A stretch of DNA of 64,000 nt from positions 1-64,000 of the forward strand of contig URIZ01000003.1 of assembly GCA_900548005.1 (NCBI GenBank), in the 5' to 3' direction. The position numbers and the translations under genes are program-made. The stretch is from an uncultured Eubacteriales bacterium (GTDB taxonomy: Bacteria; Bacillota; Clostridia; Christensenellales; CAG-917). Shown piece after piece: positions 1 to 9,093 of this stretch. Below the pieces are notes generated by a model. That model saw only the letters and a program-made list of their open reading frames with translations, did not search any database and had not been told where the DNA came from. Within the stretch, counting starts at the first letter, position 1; every line of letters begins with the position of its first letter.

Positions 1-500
1 GCGCAACCCAAAAACTTTGTCATTGCGAGCCGACTTGTTCGGCGTGGCAATCTCGCGGGAGCGGAATGATGTACAATGACGAATATGTGCCGTTTCGTTT
101 CCACGAGATTCTTCGACTACGCTACTCGCAACTTCTATGCTTGCGCATAGAACCTACGGTTTTGCCTTTTTCAAAGGCGTTGCTATGTGAATACATACGC
201 TACGCAACCCTTGCAAGCAAGTTGCTCCGCCTTGCATTGACAGGATGACACGGAGAATTTGATATTTTCTAATTTCCAATCGGGTGTGGGTGTCCCACCC
301 TATCAAACCACCAAGCCGACAATTTTGCGAAATTGGGACAGGAGTTTTTTATCCGTGACTGAACTGTCAAAGATTTTCGGCGCGGTTAGCAGAACAAAAG
401 CCTAATGCGGCTCTCGGCGTTGCTTGCAAGCAAGCGATGCCGTTGCCGCAATGACGGCTTTTGTTCGAGCGTAAGGCGCACATTTATTCTGTATAAATTA
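1..500. repeat. Mosaic of dispersed intergenic repeats
   Basis: No convincing gene lies before rnhA. Positions about 160-255 are the inverted counterpart of about 48808-48905 (shared words include TTGCAAGCAAGTTGCT and GCGTAGCGTATG-like strings). Positions 309-401 are a decayed copy of the block seen at 49012-49103, 17208-17236, 52625 and 52817; here a frameshift and changed codons break the peptide HQADNLAKLRQEF. Short ORFs here are fragments of these repeats and have no ribosome site. Confidence 0.75.
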
Positions 501-528
501 TTAACTTTTTTCCAATCTCACATTTGTA

Positions 529-557
529 TTGCAAATTGCTGCTTTTTTGTGTACAAT
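529..557 (+). promoter_or_regulatory. SigA-type promoter of rnhA (leaderless)
   Basis: TTGCAA (529-534), 17-nt spacer, TACAAT (552-557). The ATG follows only 6 nt after the -10 box, so transcription would begin at or next to the start codon. No Shine-Dalgarno is present. Confidence 0.6.
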
Positions 558-563
558 TATGGT

Positions 564-1046
564 ATGAAAAAGAAAGTCGAAATTTACACGGACGGAGCAT
601 GCTCAGGCAATCCCGGCATTGGCGGTTGGGGCGTTGTTATGCTCTACAAGGGACATAAAAAAGAGGCAAGCGGTGCGCAAAATGACACCACCAACAACCG
701 TATGGAGCTGACTGCCATCATACAAGGGCTGAAAATGCTCAAAGAGCCGTGCATCGTCACGATTTACAGTGACAGCGCGTATTCTGTCGAGCCGTTTCTC
801 AAAGGCTGGATAAACGGCTGGGTTATGAAAGGTTGGCGCACGGCGAGCAAAGACGAAGTGAAAAACGTCGATTTGTGGAAGGAACTTCTCTCCCTTATGC
901 AAATCCACGAAGTGTCCTACGTGAAAGTCAAAGGCCATGCCGACAACGAGCTGAACAACCGCTGTGACGCGCTTGCGCGCGGAGCGATAAAAGAGCTTCA
1001 AAAGACGATGCCCATTGCCGTTGCTCCCATCCCTGACGGGATTTGA
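564..1046 (+). CDS. rnhA: Ribonuclease HI
   Basis: Cleaves the RNA strand of RNA/DNA hybrids in the cytoplasm (R-loops, replication primers). The 160-residue product has the whole RNase HI fold signature: YTDGACSGNPG with catalytic D10, E48 in NRMEL, D70 in YSDSAY, H125 in VKGHAD and D135 in RCDAL. Length is normal for bacterial RNase HI. The ATG at 564 is chosen because the conserved first strand begins just after it; the open frame extends back to 405 but that part lies in repeat DNA and the promoter. It is transcribed alone, in the same direction as the small membrane protein that follows. Confidence 0.95.
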   Translation: MKKKVEIYTDGACSGNPGIGGWGVVMLYKGHKKEASGAQNDTTNNRMELTAIIQGLKMLKEPCIVTIYSDSAYSVEPFLKGWINGWVMKGWRTASKDEVKNVDLWKELLSLMQIHEVSYVKVKGHADNELNNRCDALARGAIKELQKTMPIAVAPIPDGI

Positions 1047-1152
1047 TTGAGAGCGTTAGAACGCCCAAAACCGCCCGATTTGCATGTTTGCGACTTGGCG
1101 GACAATCGGCAAAATCAAACGCCGTTTTTTCCCTTTTAGGAGCGTGAAAAAA

Positions 1153-1650
1153 ATGAAAAGACTCAACAAAAAACATCTTTTGTTCCTTATCCCCGTCGGA
1201 ATTCTTGAAATCATACTTTTGGTGCTTGAATGTCTGCCAAACGGCGTTGAAATGGTGTTCAAGTGGCCTGACGGCGACACGGGCAAATTTATCACGCAAA
1301 CCAAGTTTTATTCCTATTTCAGCGCAATGCCCTACGGCTACGGCAACGTTGCGCCAATGCTTATCGGCATATTGACAATCGCAATAATTTTGCTGTGGTT
1401 TGTCAATCTTTTTGTGCTGAAACGCGGATTGAACGTGGCAATCTTCACCCTTACGATGATCAAATTTGTGCTTGCTTGCGTGGAATTTGTCTTTTCAAAG
1501 ACGTGGGAAAACTGGACGGTGTTTGCAATCGCAACCGTGTGCGCGATTTATGAGATTGTAAAAACCATTGTCAACAAAGAGTTCTCCAAGAAATTCGGCA
1601 AATACGAGTACGTGCAAGAAGACTCCCCCGCCGAATCCGTCAGCGAGTGA
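1153..1650 (+). CDS. Small membrane protein, four predicted TM segments
   Basis: A 165-residue protein of unknown function. Hydrophobic stretches at about residues 8-26, 66-90, 93-116 and 121-141 suggest four membrane spans, with a short acidic cytoplasmic tail ending in SPAESVSE. The ATG at 1153 is preceded by AGGAGC about 10 nt upstream; a GTG at 1144 is in frame but too close to that site. It follows rnhA by 106 nt on the same strand and could be co-transcribed. I do not recognise a family. Confidence 0.65.
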   Translation: MKRLNKKHLLFLIPVGILEIILLVLECLPNGVEMVFKWPDGDTGKFITQTKFYSYFSAMPYGYGNVAPMLIGILTIAIILLWFVNLFVLKRGLNVAIFTLTMIKFVLACVEFVFSKTWENWTVFAIATVCAIYEIVKTIVNKEFSKKFGKYEYVQEDSPAESVSE

Positions 1651-1902
1651 CAAAAACCGTTTTGCCAAAAAGAAATTATTTTTTCATCCCCCTTATATCG
1701 ACGTATTCTTATAGGTATGATAAATTAAATACTGCTATAAATTTAGAATTCTATAATATATATTGTTAGGCAAGATAAAATCATCAAACTCTAAAATGTA
1801 AGCGACAACCTGCAACAAAGCAGTTGCAACGCAATAATAATATAAACCGCAACAAAAATAGCGTTAATAATTGCAACGAAACAATAACAACTAAACCAAC
1901 AA
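1651..1902. other. AT-rich intergenic stretch, nothing recognised
   Basis: Between the convergent ends of the membrane protein and the IspH-S1 gene. It is AT-rich with several GCAAC/GTTGC words around 1800-1880 but I see no gene, RNA or clear repeat. Confidence 0.5.
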
Positions 1903-1928
1903 AAAACCACCGATTGCTCGGTGGTTTT
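1903..1928 (-). terminator. Rho-independent terminator of the IspH-S1 operon
   Basis: AAAACCACCGA, loop TTGC, then the complementary arm ending GGTGGTTTT; the minus strand continues into a T-rich run. It lies 18 nt after the IspH-S1 stop codon. Confidence 0.85.
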
Positions 1929-1945
1929 CGTTTATAAAGTAAGGA

Positions 1946-4285
1946 TTATTCAGCAGGTTCTTCAACTTTCTTCTTGCGAGTGGTTTTCTTTGCGGGTTCT
2001 TCCGCTTCGTCTGCAAGATTGAGATTGAGATTCTTGAACAAATCTCCGAGTGTTGCGCTGGAAGATCCGGACACCCATTCTTTGGGCTCGTTGGAAGATT
2101 CCTTCTTTGCGCCGCGGCGTTCGCGTTTGTTTTCGCCGTCTGCAAGTTTTTGCTCGAACTTCTTGACTCTTGAAGATCTCTTTGCAGCCTTTTCTTCATC
2201 GGTTGCGTCTTCTTGACCGTCTGCAGCTTGAGTTTCTTCGGGTGCGGGGAGCAATTCCTTGATGGAAATAGTGATGCGGTTGCCATCGAAACCGATGATC
2301 TTTGCTTCAACTTCTTGACCGACTGTCAATGCCTCGTTTGCATCCTTGATCCAGTTGTGAGAGATTTGAGAAACGTGGACGAGTCCGTCAACGCCGTCAT
2401 CGATTGAAACGAATGCACCGTAGGGGAAGATTCTTTCCACTTTGCCCTTGATGACCGTGCCGACGGGGAACTTCTCTGCTGCAACTTCATAAGGTTTCTT
2501 TTGGAGTTGTTTGTAGCCGAGAGAGATTTTGCCGGTCTCTCTGTCCATCTTGAGCACGACAAAGTCATAGCTTTCGCCGATGGTGAGAACGGTGCTGGGA
2601 TCGGTGATCTTGTTCCAAGAAAGCTCGGAGATGTGAGCGAGGCAATCAAAGCCGCGAACGTTGACAAATGCGCCGAATTGAGTGAATCTCTTCACTTTGC
2701 CGGTGACGATGTCATGCACGTGGATGTTGTCCCAGAACATATCTTCTTTTTCTTTCTTTTCTCTTTCGAGAATGATGCGTTGTGACGCAAAGAGATATCT
2801 TGATTTCTTTTGGGGTTTATCTTCGGATTGGACTGCTTCTTCGCCTTCAGCGGTGGTTGCTTCTTTTTCCTTCGGGGGCATGAGAGTCAAACGGAGAGTC
2901 TTGCCTTTGTAGTCTTCCAAATTGCTGACGTAGCCCATTCTGATTTGGCTTGCCGGCACGAAGATGGTGTATTGACCGAGTCTTCCGCGGAGACCGCCTT
3001 TGACCACTTCCGTCATTGTCAAAGAGAATTCGCCTTGAGCGAGAGCCTTCTCTGCCTCGGCTTCTTCTTGACGGATTGCGTCAACGTCCTTCTTTGAGAG
3101 AGAGACGTACTCTTTGTTGACAGCCAAGATGGTTGCTTGCACTTCGTCGCCTTCTTTGAAGTCGGCAGGATTGTAATTGCCGTCCAAAGTTGCTTCGTTT
3201 TTGTCGATGAAACCGTCTTTCTTGCCACCGATTGCAACGTAAATACCGTTGTCGCCTGCGCTGATAACTTCGCCTTTGATGCGTTTGCCAACCTTGTAGT
3301 TGGTGTAACCCACGGAAGTTGTAGACTTCAAAAGGTCTTCCATGGTGGTGGGTTCTTTTTCTTCAGCGTTTGTTTGCTCTTGAAGCGTTGCCTCGTTTTT
3401 CACTTCAGTTTCGACTGTTTCCACAGCGTTCTTTTGAGTTTCACTCATAAGTTGTGTTACCTCCTGTATCAACCACGGCGGAGTTGATGCTCCTGCGACA
3501 ATTGATACACTTTGAATATCCTTGAATAATTTTGTTTGATTCAGTGCGTCGCTCACACTCTCAGCAAAATACGTATCGGGATTGACTTGTTTTGCCACCT
3601 GATACAAACGTCTTGTGTTTGCGCTCGTGTGGCTGCCCAAGACCAAAACCGCTCCGCCTTTTTGAGCGAGGGCACGCGCTTCGTCCTGTTTCACTTTTGT
3701 AGTATAACAAATAGTATTAAAAATCTCAACTAAATTGCCGTTGTTTTTTTGAAAATTCTTTGCATTTTCTTCGATTTTGGCAAATTTATCGGGCAAAATG
3801 GTGGTTTGAAACAAAATCGACGTATTTTTTTCACCGATTTTCAGCTCTTCATCGTCTTTGATCACCCTTACGTTGTCGCCGGCATAGGACGCAACGCCGA
3901 TCACTTCGTCGTGTTTTTCATCTCCGACAATTATGATATCGTCCCCTGCAAGCCGTCTTTCTTCGGCAATTTTTTGGTTGCGCTTGACAACGGGACAAGT
4001 TGCGTCAAACAGCTTGACGCCCCGATCTCTGAGCCTTTGTTCCAACTCTTTTGCGATGCCGTGCGCCCTTATAAGCACCACGTCCCCTTCTTTGAGTTTG
4101 CCCTCGTCCTTCACGTCAAGGCGTATCGCGCCCTTTTGTTGAAGATACTCGGTGACAAGCTCGTTGTGAACAAGCTCGCCGAGCGTATAGATCTTGCCAT
4201 ACTTTTCCACAAGCTCGACCGCCATATCGAACGCGCTTCTCACACCCTTGCAAAATCCTGCGTTTTTTGCCACCACGACTTCCAT
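1946..4285 (-). CDS. ispH-rpsA: IspH - ribosomal protein S1 fusion
   Basis: A 779-residue two-part protein. Residues 1-285 are 4-hydroxy-3-methylbut-2-enyl diphosphate reductase, the last MEP-pathway enzyme, with the three 4Fe-4S cysteines C12 (AGFCKGV), C97 (DATCPVV) and C193 (NTICYTT). After an acidic linker come about four S1 RNA-binding repeats from residue 331 (GEVISAGDNGIYVAIGG, then FTQFGAFVNV and FPYGAFVSID), then a charged, disordered tail. Fusions of IspH to S1 are known in Clostridia, so the joint is probably real; the frame is continuous across it. The ATG at 4285 starts the conserved EVVVAKNAGFC; an alternative ATG at 4291 sits closer to the AAAGG ribosome site. It is last in the operon after cmk-plsC (71-nt gap) and before a terminator. 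Confidence 0.92.
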   Translation of the reverse strand: MEVVVAKNAGFCKGVRSAFDMAVELVEKYGKIYTLGELVHNELVTEYLQQKGAIRLDVKDEGKLKEGDVVLIRAHGIAKELEQRLRDRGVKLFDATCPVVKRNQKIAEERRLAGDDIIIVGDEKHDEVIGVASYAGDNVRVIKDDEELKIGEKNTSILFQTTILPDKFAKIEENAKNFQKNNGNLVEIFNTICYTTKVKQDEARALAQKGGAVLVLGSHTSANTRRLYQVAKQVNPDTYFAESVSDALNQTKLFKDIQSVSIVAGASTPPWLIQEVTQLMSETQKNAVETVETEVKNEATLQEQTNAEEKEPTTMEDLLKSTTSVGYTNYKVGKRIKGEVISAGDNGIYVAIGGKKDGFIDKNEATLDGNYNPADFKEGDEVQATILAVNKEYVSLSKKDVDAIRQEEAEAEKALAQGEFSLTMTEVVKGGLRGRLGQYTIFVPASQIRMGYVSNLEDYKGKTLRLTLMPPKEKEATTAEGEEAVQSEDKPQKKSRYLFASQRIILEREKKEKEDMFWDNIHVHDIVTGKVKRFTQFGAFVNVRGFDCLAHISELSWNKITDPSTVLTIGESYDFVVLKMDRETGKISLGYKQLQKKPYEVAAEKFPVGTVIKGKVERIFPYGAFVSIDDGVDGLVHVSQISHNWIKDANEALTVGQEVEAKIIGFDGNRITISIKELLPAPEETQAADGQEDATDEEKAAKRSSRVKKFEQKLADGENKRERRGAKKESSNEPKEWVSGSSSATLGDLFKNLNLNLADEAEEPAKKTTRKKKVEEPAE

Positions 4286-4356
4286 TGTCATCTGCCTTTC
4301 CGCACTTGTGCGGCATAACAAATTGCGCCGCTATCTCGCGACGCAACTCATATCGA

Positions 4357-5805
4357 TTATTTTGATTTTTTCTCTTTTTCTGCGGCTTTTTTGAGTTTTT
4401 TGCCGTATCTCGTGTTGTTCTCGACGTATTCGTTGCAAAGACGGCGAGTTTCGTCCATTTTCTCACGGATAAGCTCGGTCGCTTTGTGGTTTTCTTCGGG
4501 AGTTTTCGCGCCGTAGAATTCTTCGAGCGTGAACGGCTCGCCCACGTACAACCAATTCTTCCTGAACGCCTTTGGCGAACGATAGTAAATCATCGGGACG
4601 ACGGGAACTTTGGTTTTTATTGCAAACCTTGCCGTGCCCGTCTTAAACTCCGCCATATCTTGCGTGCCTTCTTTGTTGCGCGTGCCTTCGGGGAAAATGA
4701 GCAACTGTTTATTCGATTTGAGCACTCTCATCACCTGTTTGACGGATTCTATATCCGCTTCTCCGCGGCGAACGGGAATCGCACCCATTCTGTGCAAAAA
4801 CCACCCCGCAATCGGGTTTTGGAAGAGCTCGTACTTCGCAAGCGCGTGCGCTTCCTTCTTAAACAGCACGAAATACGGGATCATGGAGTCCATCTTCGAG
4901 TAATGATTGCACGTGAAAAGTGCGCCTTTGACTTTCTTTGCGTTTTCCGCACCGACAACTTTCGTTGGCCATACGAGCATTTGAATGGGACGCAAAATCA
5001 CTCTCAAAAATCTGTAAAAAGCAAAGCTCTTTATCGGCTTGTAATACTTCTTGATTCTGTTGAGCGTCTTTTGCGGCATGTCGCAGCTGTGAATGATCGT
5101 GCTCGTTTCTTTTTCGGCATTCTGATTGGGCGAATCGTCTTTTTTCGTCTTGATATGCACCACTTCTTTCACGTGCGCCACAACGTCGTCTATGCTCATG
5201 GACGTGGTGTCCACAAAGTCTGCGTCGTCGGCTTGTTTCAAGGGGGCGACGGCTCTGTGCGAATCGTTGTAGTCACGCTTGATTATGTCTTGCAACAGCG
5301 TGTCGAAATCCACTTCTTCGCCCTTGGCTTTAAGCTCGTCAAACCTTCTTTTCGCTCTCTCTTCGGGAGTGGCGGTAAGGAAGAATTTGCAGTTTGCCTC
5401 GGGCAACACGAAAGTGCCGATATCTCTGCCGTCAAGCACGACGTCGTGCTTTTTTGCAAAATCACGCTGCAAATCCACCATCTTGTATCTCACGCACGGC
5501 AATGCGGATATATCGCTTGCGGCTTTTGACATATAATGTTCGCGAAGATACGGCGTAGCGTTCACGCCGTTGACGATGATTTGTTGCGCGCCGTCCTTAT
5601 ACTCGATGTTCATTTGAAGATTTTCAAGCATCTTGGCAACTTTTTCTTCGTCCTTGACGTCGATGCCTTGGCTTATTGCGTAGTATGCCGTGGCTCTGTA
5701 CATCGCGCCCGTGTCAAGATAGATGATGCCGAGATCTTTTGCAACGGCTTTTGCTATCGTGCTTTTGCCTGCGCCTGCAGGTCCGTCGATTGCTATATTT
5801 ATCAT
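4357..5805 (-). CDS. cmk-plsC: Cytidylate kinase - lysophosphatidate acyltransferase fusion
   Basis: A 482-residue fusion. Residues 1-220 are CMP/dCMP kinase with P-loop GPAGAGKST (8-16) and DGRDIGT (125-131). After a polar linker (221-245) residues 250-482 are a PlsC-type 1-acyl-glycerol-3-phosphate acyltransferase with the catalytic H-x4-D box in NHYSKMD (H301, D306) and the substrate box FPEGTR (371-376). The start has GGAGG 4 nt upstream. In many Firmicutes cmk, plsC, ispH and rpsA are adjacent separate genes; here the four functions sit in two polypeptides. The acyltransferase half has a hydrophobic segment near 264-280 and probably brings the protein to the membrane. No frameshift or stop lies in the linker. 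Confidence 0.9.
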   Translation of the reverse strand: MINIAIDGPAGAGKSTIAKAVAKDLGIIYLDTGAMYRATAYYAISQGIDVKDEEKVAKMLENLQMNIEYKDGAQQIIVNGVNATPYLREHYMSKAASDISALPCVRYKMVDLQRDFAKKHDVVLDGRDIGTFVLPEANCKFFLTATPEERAKRRFDELKAKGEEVDFDTLLQDIIKRDYNDSHRAVAPLKQADDADFVDTTSMSIDDVVAHVKEVVHIKTKKDDSPNQNAEKETSTIIHSCDMPQKTLNRIKKYYKPIKSFAFYRFLRVILRPIQMLVWPTKVVGAENAKKVKGALFTCNHYSKMDSMIPYFVLFKKEAHALAKYELFQNPIAGWFLHRMGAIPVRRGEADIESVKQVMRVLKSNKQLLIFPEGTRNKEGTQDMAEFKTGTARFAIKTKVPVVPMIYYRSPKAFRKNWLYVGEPFTLEEFYGAKTPEENHKATELIREKMDETRRLCNEYVENNTRYGKKLKKAAEKEKKSK

Positions 5806-5936
5806 ATTCCCTCCGAAAAACGAGAAAATTTTTCTTTCTTTTGTCGTGCGGTCAAACACATCGATTTTGATATTGCACTCAATATTTCGATATTCTAACC
5901 GATTGTTTTTGTATTTTCAAGCAAGTTTTGCTTGCT

Positions 5937-7157
5937 TTATGCCATTTTTTTGACTATATCGCGCGCAGCGCACACACCCGTTGCAAACGCAAGTTGCAGA
6001 TTGAATCCGCCCGTGAGCGCGTCTATATCGATAGTTTCGCCCACAAAGTACAATCCGTCAACCGTTTTGCACTCACAAGTGGGTTTTAACCCCTTTACGT
6101 CCACACCGCCGCTTGTGACGATCGCCTCGGCAAACGGAGCAAGTCCCACAACGTCAAACGTCAGATTTTTGAGCGTATACACAAGTTTTTCACGCTCTTG
6201 CTTGGTGATTGAATTGACCTTTTTGCTCTCTTGGATGCCCGCTCGTTTTATGACGTATGCGTTCAGTCTATCGGGCAAAAGCGCGCGAGTGACGTTCTTT
6301 ATATCTTGATTTTTTCTCTCATCGAAATCACGCAATATGCGCTTGTCGAGCGTGTCGGCGTCAAGCGCGGGTTTTAGGTCGAGAGAAAGCGTAACTTTGC
6401 CTTTTCTGTTGATGTACGACGAAGTCGTAAGCGCGATAGGACCGGACACTCCCCTTTGCGTGAAGAGCATCTCTCCGAACTCGCTCGATATCTCTTTGCC
6501 GTTCTCGTCAAACGCTGTGAGCGTGACGTTTTTTAGCGATATGCCTTGCAAGGACGAAACGTTTTGCGCAAGGATGATCGGCACTAGTGCCTGCCTTGGC
6601 TCAACGATATTCAGCCCGAAACTTTTTGCAAACTTGTAGCCGTCGCCCGTCGAGCCTGTAGATTGATAGCTATATCCGCCAGTTGCAACCACAACTTTGT
6701 CGCAAATCTCGTCTTTTAGGTCGGTTTTGACGACAAATCCGCCGTCCGTCTTGTCTATGGACAGCACCTGCGTGTTCAATTTCACTTGCACGCCGAGTCT
6801 TCTCATCTCGATTTCAAGCGTTTTTATCACGTCGCTCGACTTTTGCGAGAAGGGAAAAACTCTGTTGCCGCGCTCCACGACAAGTTGCAAACCCGCGTTT
6901 TCAAAAAATCGCATCGTGTCTTGTGGCGTAAATCCGTACAAGGCGGATTTCAAGAACTTTTCGCCCCGCACCAAGTTGTCGAACATCTCTTGAATTTCGC
7001 AATCGTTGGTGACGTTGCAGCGACCTTTGCCGGTTATGAATATCTTTTTGCCGAGTTTTTCGTTCTTTTCAAGCAAAACTACGTCCACACCGCCCTTTGC
7101 CAGCTCGATTGCCGACATCATACCTGCCGCTCCACCGCCTACAACGCAAACTTTCAT
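5937..7157 (-). CDS. HI0933/YhiN (BaiN-like) family flavoprotein
   Basis: A 406-residue FAD-dependent oxidoreductase. The N-terminus is a dinucleotide-binding fold, VVGGGAAGMMSAIELA, followed by the family signature KKIFITGKGRCNVTN; the C-terminus carries TGGFNLQLAFATG, typical of the HI0933 family. Members reduce varied substrates (BaiN acts on bile acids), but most are uncharacterised, so no substrate is assigned. The ATG overlaps the surE stop as ATGA, so translation is probably coupled to surE. The next gene, cmk-plsC, is 131 nt downstream. Confidence 0.85.
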   Translation of the reverse strand: MKVCVVGGGAAGMMSAIELAKGGVDVVLLEKNEKLGKKIFITGKGRCNVTNDCEIQEMFDNLVRGEKFLKSALYGFTPQDTMRFFENAGLQLVVERGNRVFPFSQKSSDVIKTLEIEMRRLGVQVKLNTQVLSIDKTDGGFVVKTDLKDEICDKVVVATGGYSYQSTGSTGDGYKFAKSFGLNIVEPRQALVPIILAQNVSSLQGISLKNVTLTAFDENGKEISSEFGEMLFTQRGVSGPIALTTSSYINRKGKVTLSLDLKPALDADTLDKRILRDFDERKNQDIKNVTRALLPDRLNAYVIKRAGIQESKKVNSITKQEREKLVYTLKNLTFDVVGLAPFAEAIVTSGGVDVKGLKPTCECKTVDGLYFVGETIDIDALTGGFNLQLAFATGVCAARDIVKKMA

Positions 7158-7915
7158 AGCGCAAACTCCGCGCCTTTTAGACGCTCCATAGCTTCTTTGT
7201 CCGTTGCAAGCATTTGAACGGGAGTTATCGTTATGTATCCGCGGTCGAGCTGATAGCAATCTCCGCCTGCAACTTCGTCTTCATGCTTGTATGCGTGTCC
7301 GTCAACATAGAATTTTTCCACGCCGTTTTCGTCAACCTGCGAGAAATACTTTTCGTCGTACGGCTGATAGGCAACGGGTGCGATTTTGACGCCTTTTATA
7401 TTCTCGGGTTTCGTGTCGGGAATATTCACGTTTATCGTCACGTTTTCAGTTGCGAACGACAAGAGTTTTTCAAGGTTTCTCGCCACAAAATCCGCCGCAA
7501 ACTCGTATTCGTCCGTGTGATGCGTGCGAAGCGACACCGCAATGGACGGCACTCTTTGGAAAGTGCCTTCTTGAGCCGCGCCGAACGTGCCCGAGAATAT
7601 TATGTCGCTGCCGGCGTTGAGCGTGGTGTTTATGCCCGAAACAACAGCGTCGATTTTCACGTCTTTGAGCAGATATTTTATGCCAAACAGCACGCAATCC
7701 GCCGGCGATCCGCTCACCGACCACGTTTTTATGCCGTCAAGCTCGCCTTCGTATCTGTACGTTATGCCGCTGAAAAAACTCACCGAATGTGACGTCCCCG
7801 ATCTCTCACCCATAGGCGCAACCACAAAAACGTCGTTGCCTTTGGCAAGTCTTGCCGCAAGTTTTTTTATGCCGACAGCGGAAAATCCGTCGTCGTTTGC
7901 AATAAGAATATTCAT
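7154..7915 (-). CDS. surE: 5'/3'-nucleotidase SurE
   Basis: Metal-dependent nucleoside monophosphate phosphatase. The 253-residue protein begins with the SurE metal site MNILIANDDG (D8, D9), and carries GERSGTSHS and VSGINTTLNAG, all hallmark motifs. Length matches the family. AGGTGA precedes the ATG by about 4 nt. Part of the rluB-surE-flavoprotein-cmk series, 54 nt after rluB, and its stop overlaps the next start. Confidence 0.93.
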   Translation of the reverse strand: MNILIANDDGFSAVGIKKLAARLAKGNDVFVVAPMGERSGTSHSVSFFSGITYRYEGELDGIKTWSVSGSPADCVLFGIKYLLKDVKIDAVVSGINTTLNAGSDIIFSGTFGAAQEGTFQRVPSIAVSLRTHHTDEYEFAADFVARNLEKLLSFATENVTINVNIPDTKPENIKGVKIAPVAYQPYDEKYFSQVDENGVEKFYVDGHAYKHEDEVAGGDCYQLDRGYITITPVQMLATDKEAMERLKGAEFAL

Positions 7916-7969
7916 TTTGTCACCTGATAAAACTCACGATTTTTTCGACAAATCGCGTTTTTATAGAAT

Positions 7970-8899
7970 TTATTGAGCCACTCTGTCGCAAAGGCTTTGC
8001 AAATAGGCAATTTCCATATCGTTGAGCGGTCTGTACGCTCCGCGAGCAAGTCCGCCGAGTCTAAGCTCGCCGATAGCCACGCGCTTTAAGAACACCACTT
8101 TCTTTTCGACTGCGTCAAACATCTTTCTGATTTCACGGTTTTTGCCCTCGAAGATGATCACTTCAAGGCGCGTAAACACGTTCTTCATCTCATCGTCCGC
8201 ATAGTCGATAGCCTCTCTTGCCTGCGTGTCTTTGGGATCAATCGTTGCCTTTTTCGCGCCGGAAACTTTCTCGATTCCCGTCACTTTGACCTTGCTTCTT
8301 CCATACTTCACGCCGTCCACCGTCACGCCCTTTCTGAGTGCGGCAAGATCGCTCTCTTCGATCGTGCCTTCGATCTTGACAATGTACGTTTTGGGGATCT
8401 CGCTGGACGGATGAGTCAGTTTATACGTCAAATTTCCGTCATTTGTGAGCAAAAGCAAACCTTCGCTGTCATAGTCGAGTCTGCCCACGGGATAAAGGCG
8501 CTTGTCTTTGTAGTCAGCACCGATAAAATCCGTGATGATTTTTCTTGGCTTTGCGTATTCCTTTTTCTCTTCCACAATGCCTTGCGCGGCGAGTTTTTCG
8601 GTGCGGTTTGCAATCTCTTCAAGTTCTTTATCAGTCTTCTTTCTACCGCTCTTGTTGTCTTTCTCTTCGTTGAGCGTCGTCACGCAGCCCTTCGGCTTGT
8701 AAAACAAAAGATAATCGTAGTGCGTCACTCGCACCACTTTTTTGCCGTCCACATACACAACGTCACGAGTTTCGTCAACGTCCGTGCCGACTTCTCTGAC
8801 CACTTTTTTGTTCACCGAAACTCTGCCTTCTTTGACGAGTTCGTCCGCCTTTCTGCGAGAGCATACTCCGCATTCTGCAAGGTACTTGTTTATACGCAT
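7970..8899 (-). CDS. rluB: 23S rRNA pseudouridine synthase, RluB/RsuA family
   Basis: A 309-residue enzyme that isomerises a uridine in 23S rRNA. It has an N-terminal S4 RNA-binding domain (MRINKYLAECGVCSRRKADE), then the synthase domain with catalytic Asp in GRLDYDSEGLLLLTNDG and the C-terminal motif NREIRKMFDAV. An insertion rich in Lys/Glu (about residues 75-115) lies between the S4 and catalytic parts. The start at 8899 has CAGGAG upstream; longer readings of the frame add sequence with no family similarity. Genes of this family commonly sit next to scpA-scpB and dacF in Clostridia, as here. Confidence 0.9.
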   Translation of the reverse strand: MRINKYLAECGVCSRRKADELVKEGRVSVNKKVVREVGTDVDETRDVVYVDGKKVVRVTHYDYLLFYKPKGCVTTLNEEKDNKSGRKKTDKELEEIANRTEKLAAQGIVEEKKEYAKPRKIITDFIGADYKDKRLYPVGRLDYDSEGLLLLTNDGNLTYKLTHPSSEIPKTYIVKIEGTIEESDLAALRKGVTVDGVKYGRSKVKVTGIEKVSGAKKATIDPKDTQAREAIDYADDEMKNVFTRLEVIIFEGKNREIRKMFDAVEKKVVFLKRVAIGELRLGGLARGAYRPLNDMEIAYLQSLCDRVAQ

Positions 8900-9040
8900 A
8901 TTTTTGCTCCTGACGCGCGCAAACGATACGTGCGATAATTTTCTATTGAAATTATACATAAAATTATGCCCGCATGCAAGCGAAATACGCGACCAACCGC
9001 GCCAAATTGACATTTTGCCCCACTTGCTCGCAAAAACGTA

Positions 9041-9067
9041 TAAAAAAAGAAAAGGCACAACGCCTTT
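9041..9067 (-). terminator. Probable terminator after dacF
   Basis: Stem AAAGGC/GCCTTT with loop ACAAC, followed on the minus strand by a T-rich run. It lies just after the dacF stop, between dacF and rluB. Confidence 0.6.
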
Positions 9068-9093
9068 CCCTGTCATTTTTTCAAATTGTCATA

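Noticed and set aside
4486..5529. 347-codon plus-strand frame opposite cmk-plsC
   Set aside because: Antisense shadow; the minus-strand frame has kinase and acyltransferase motifs.
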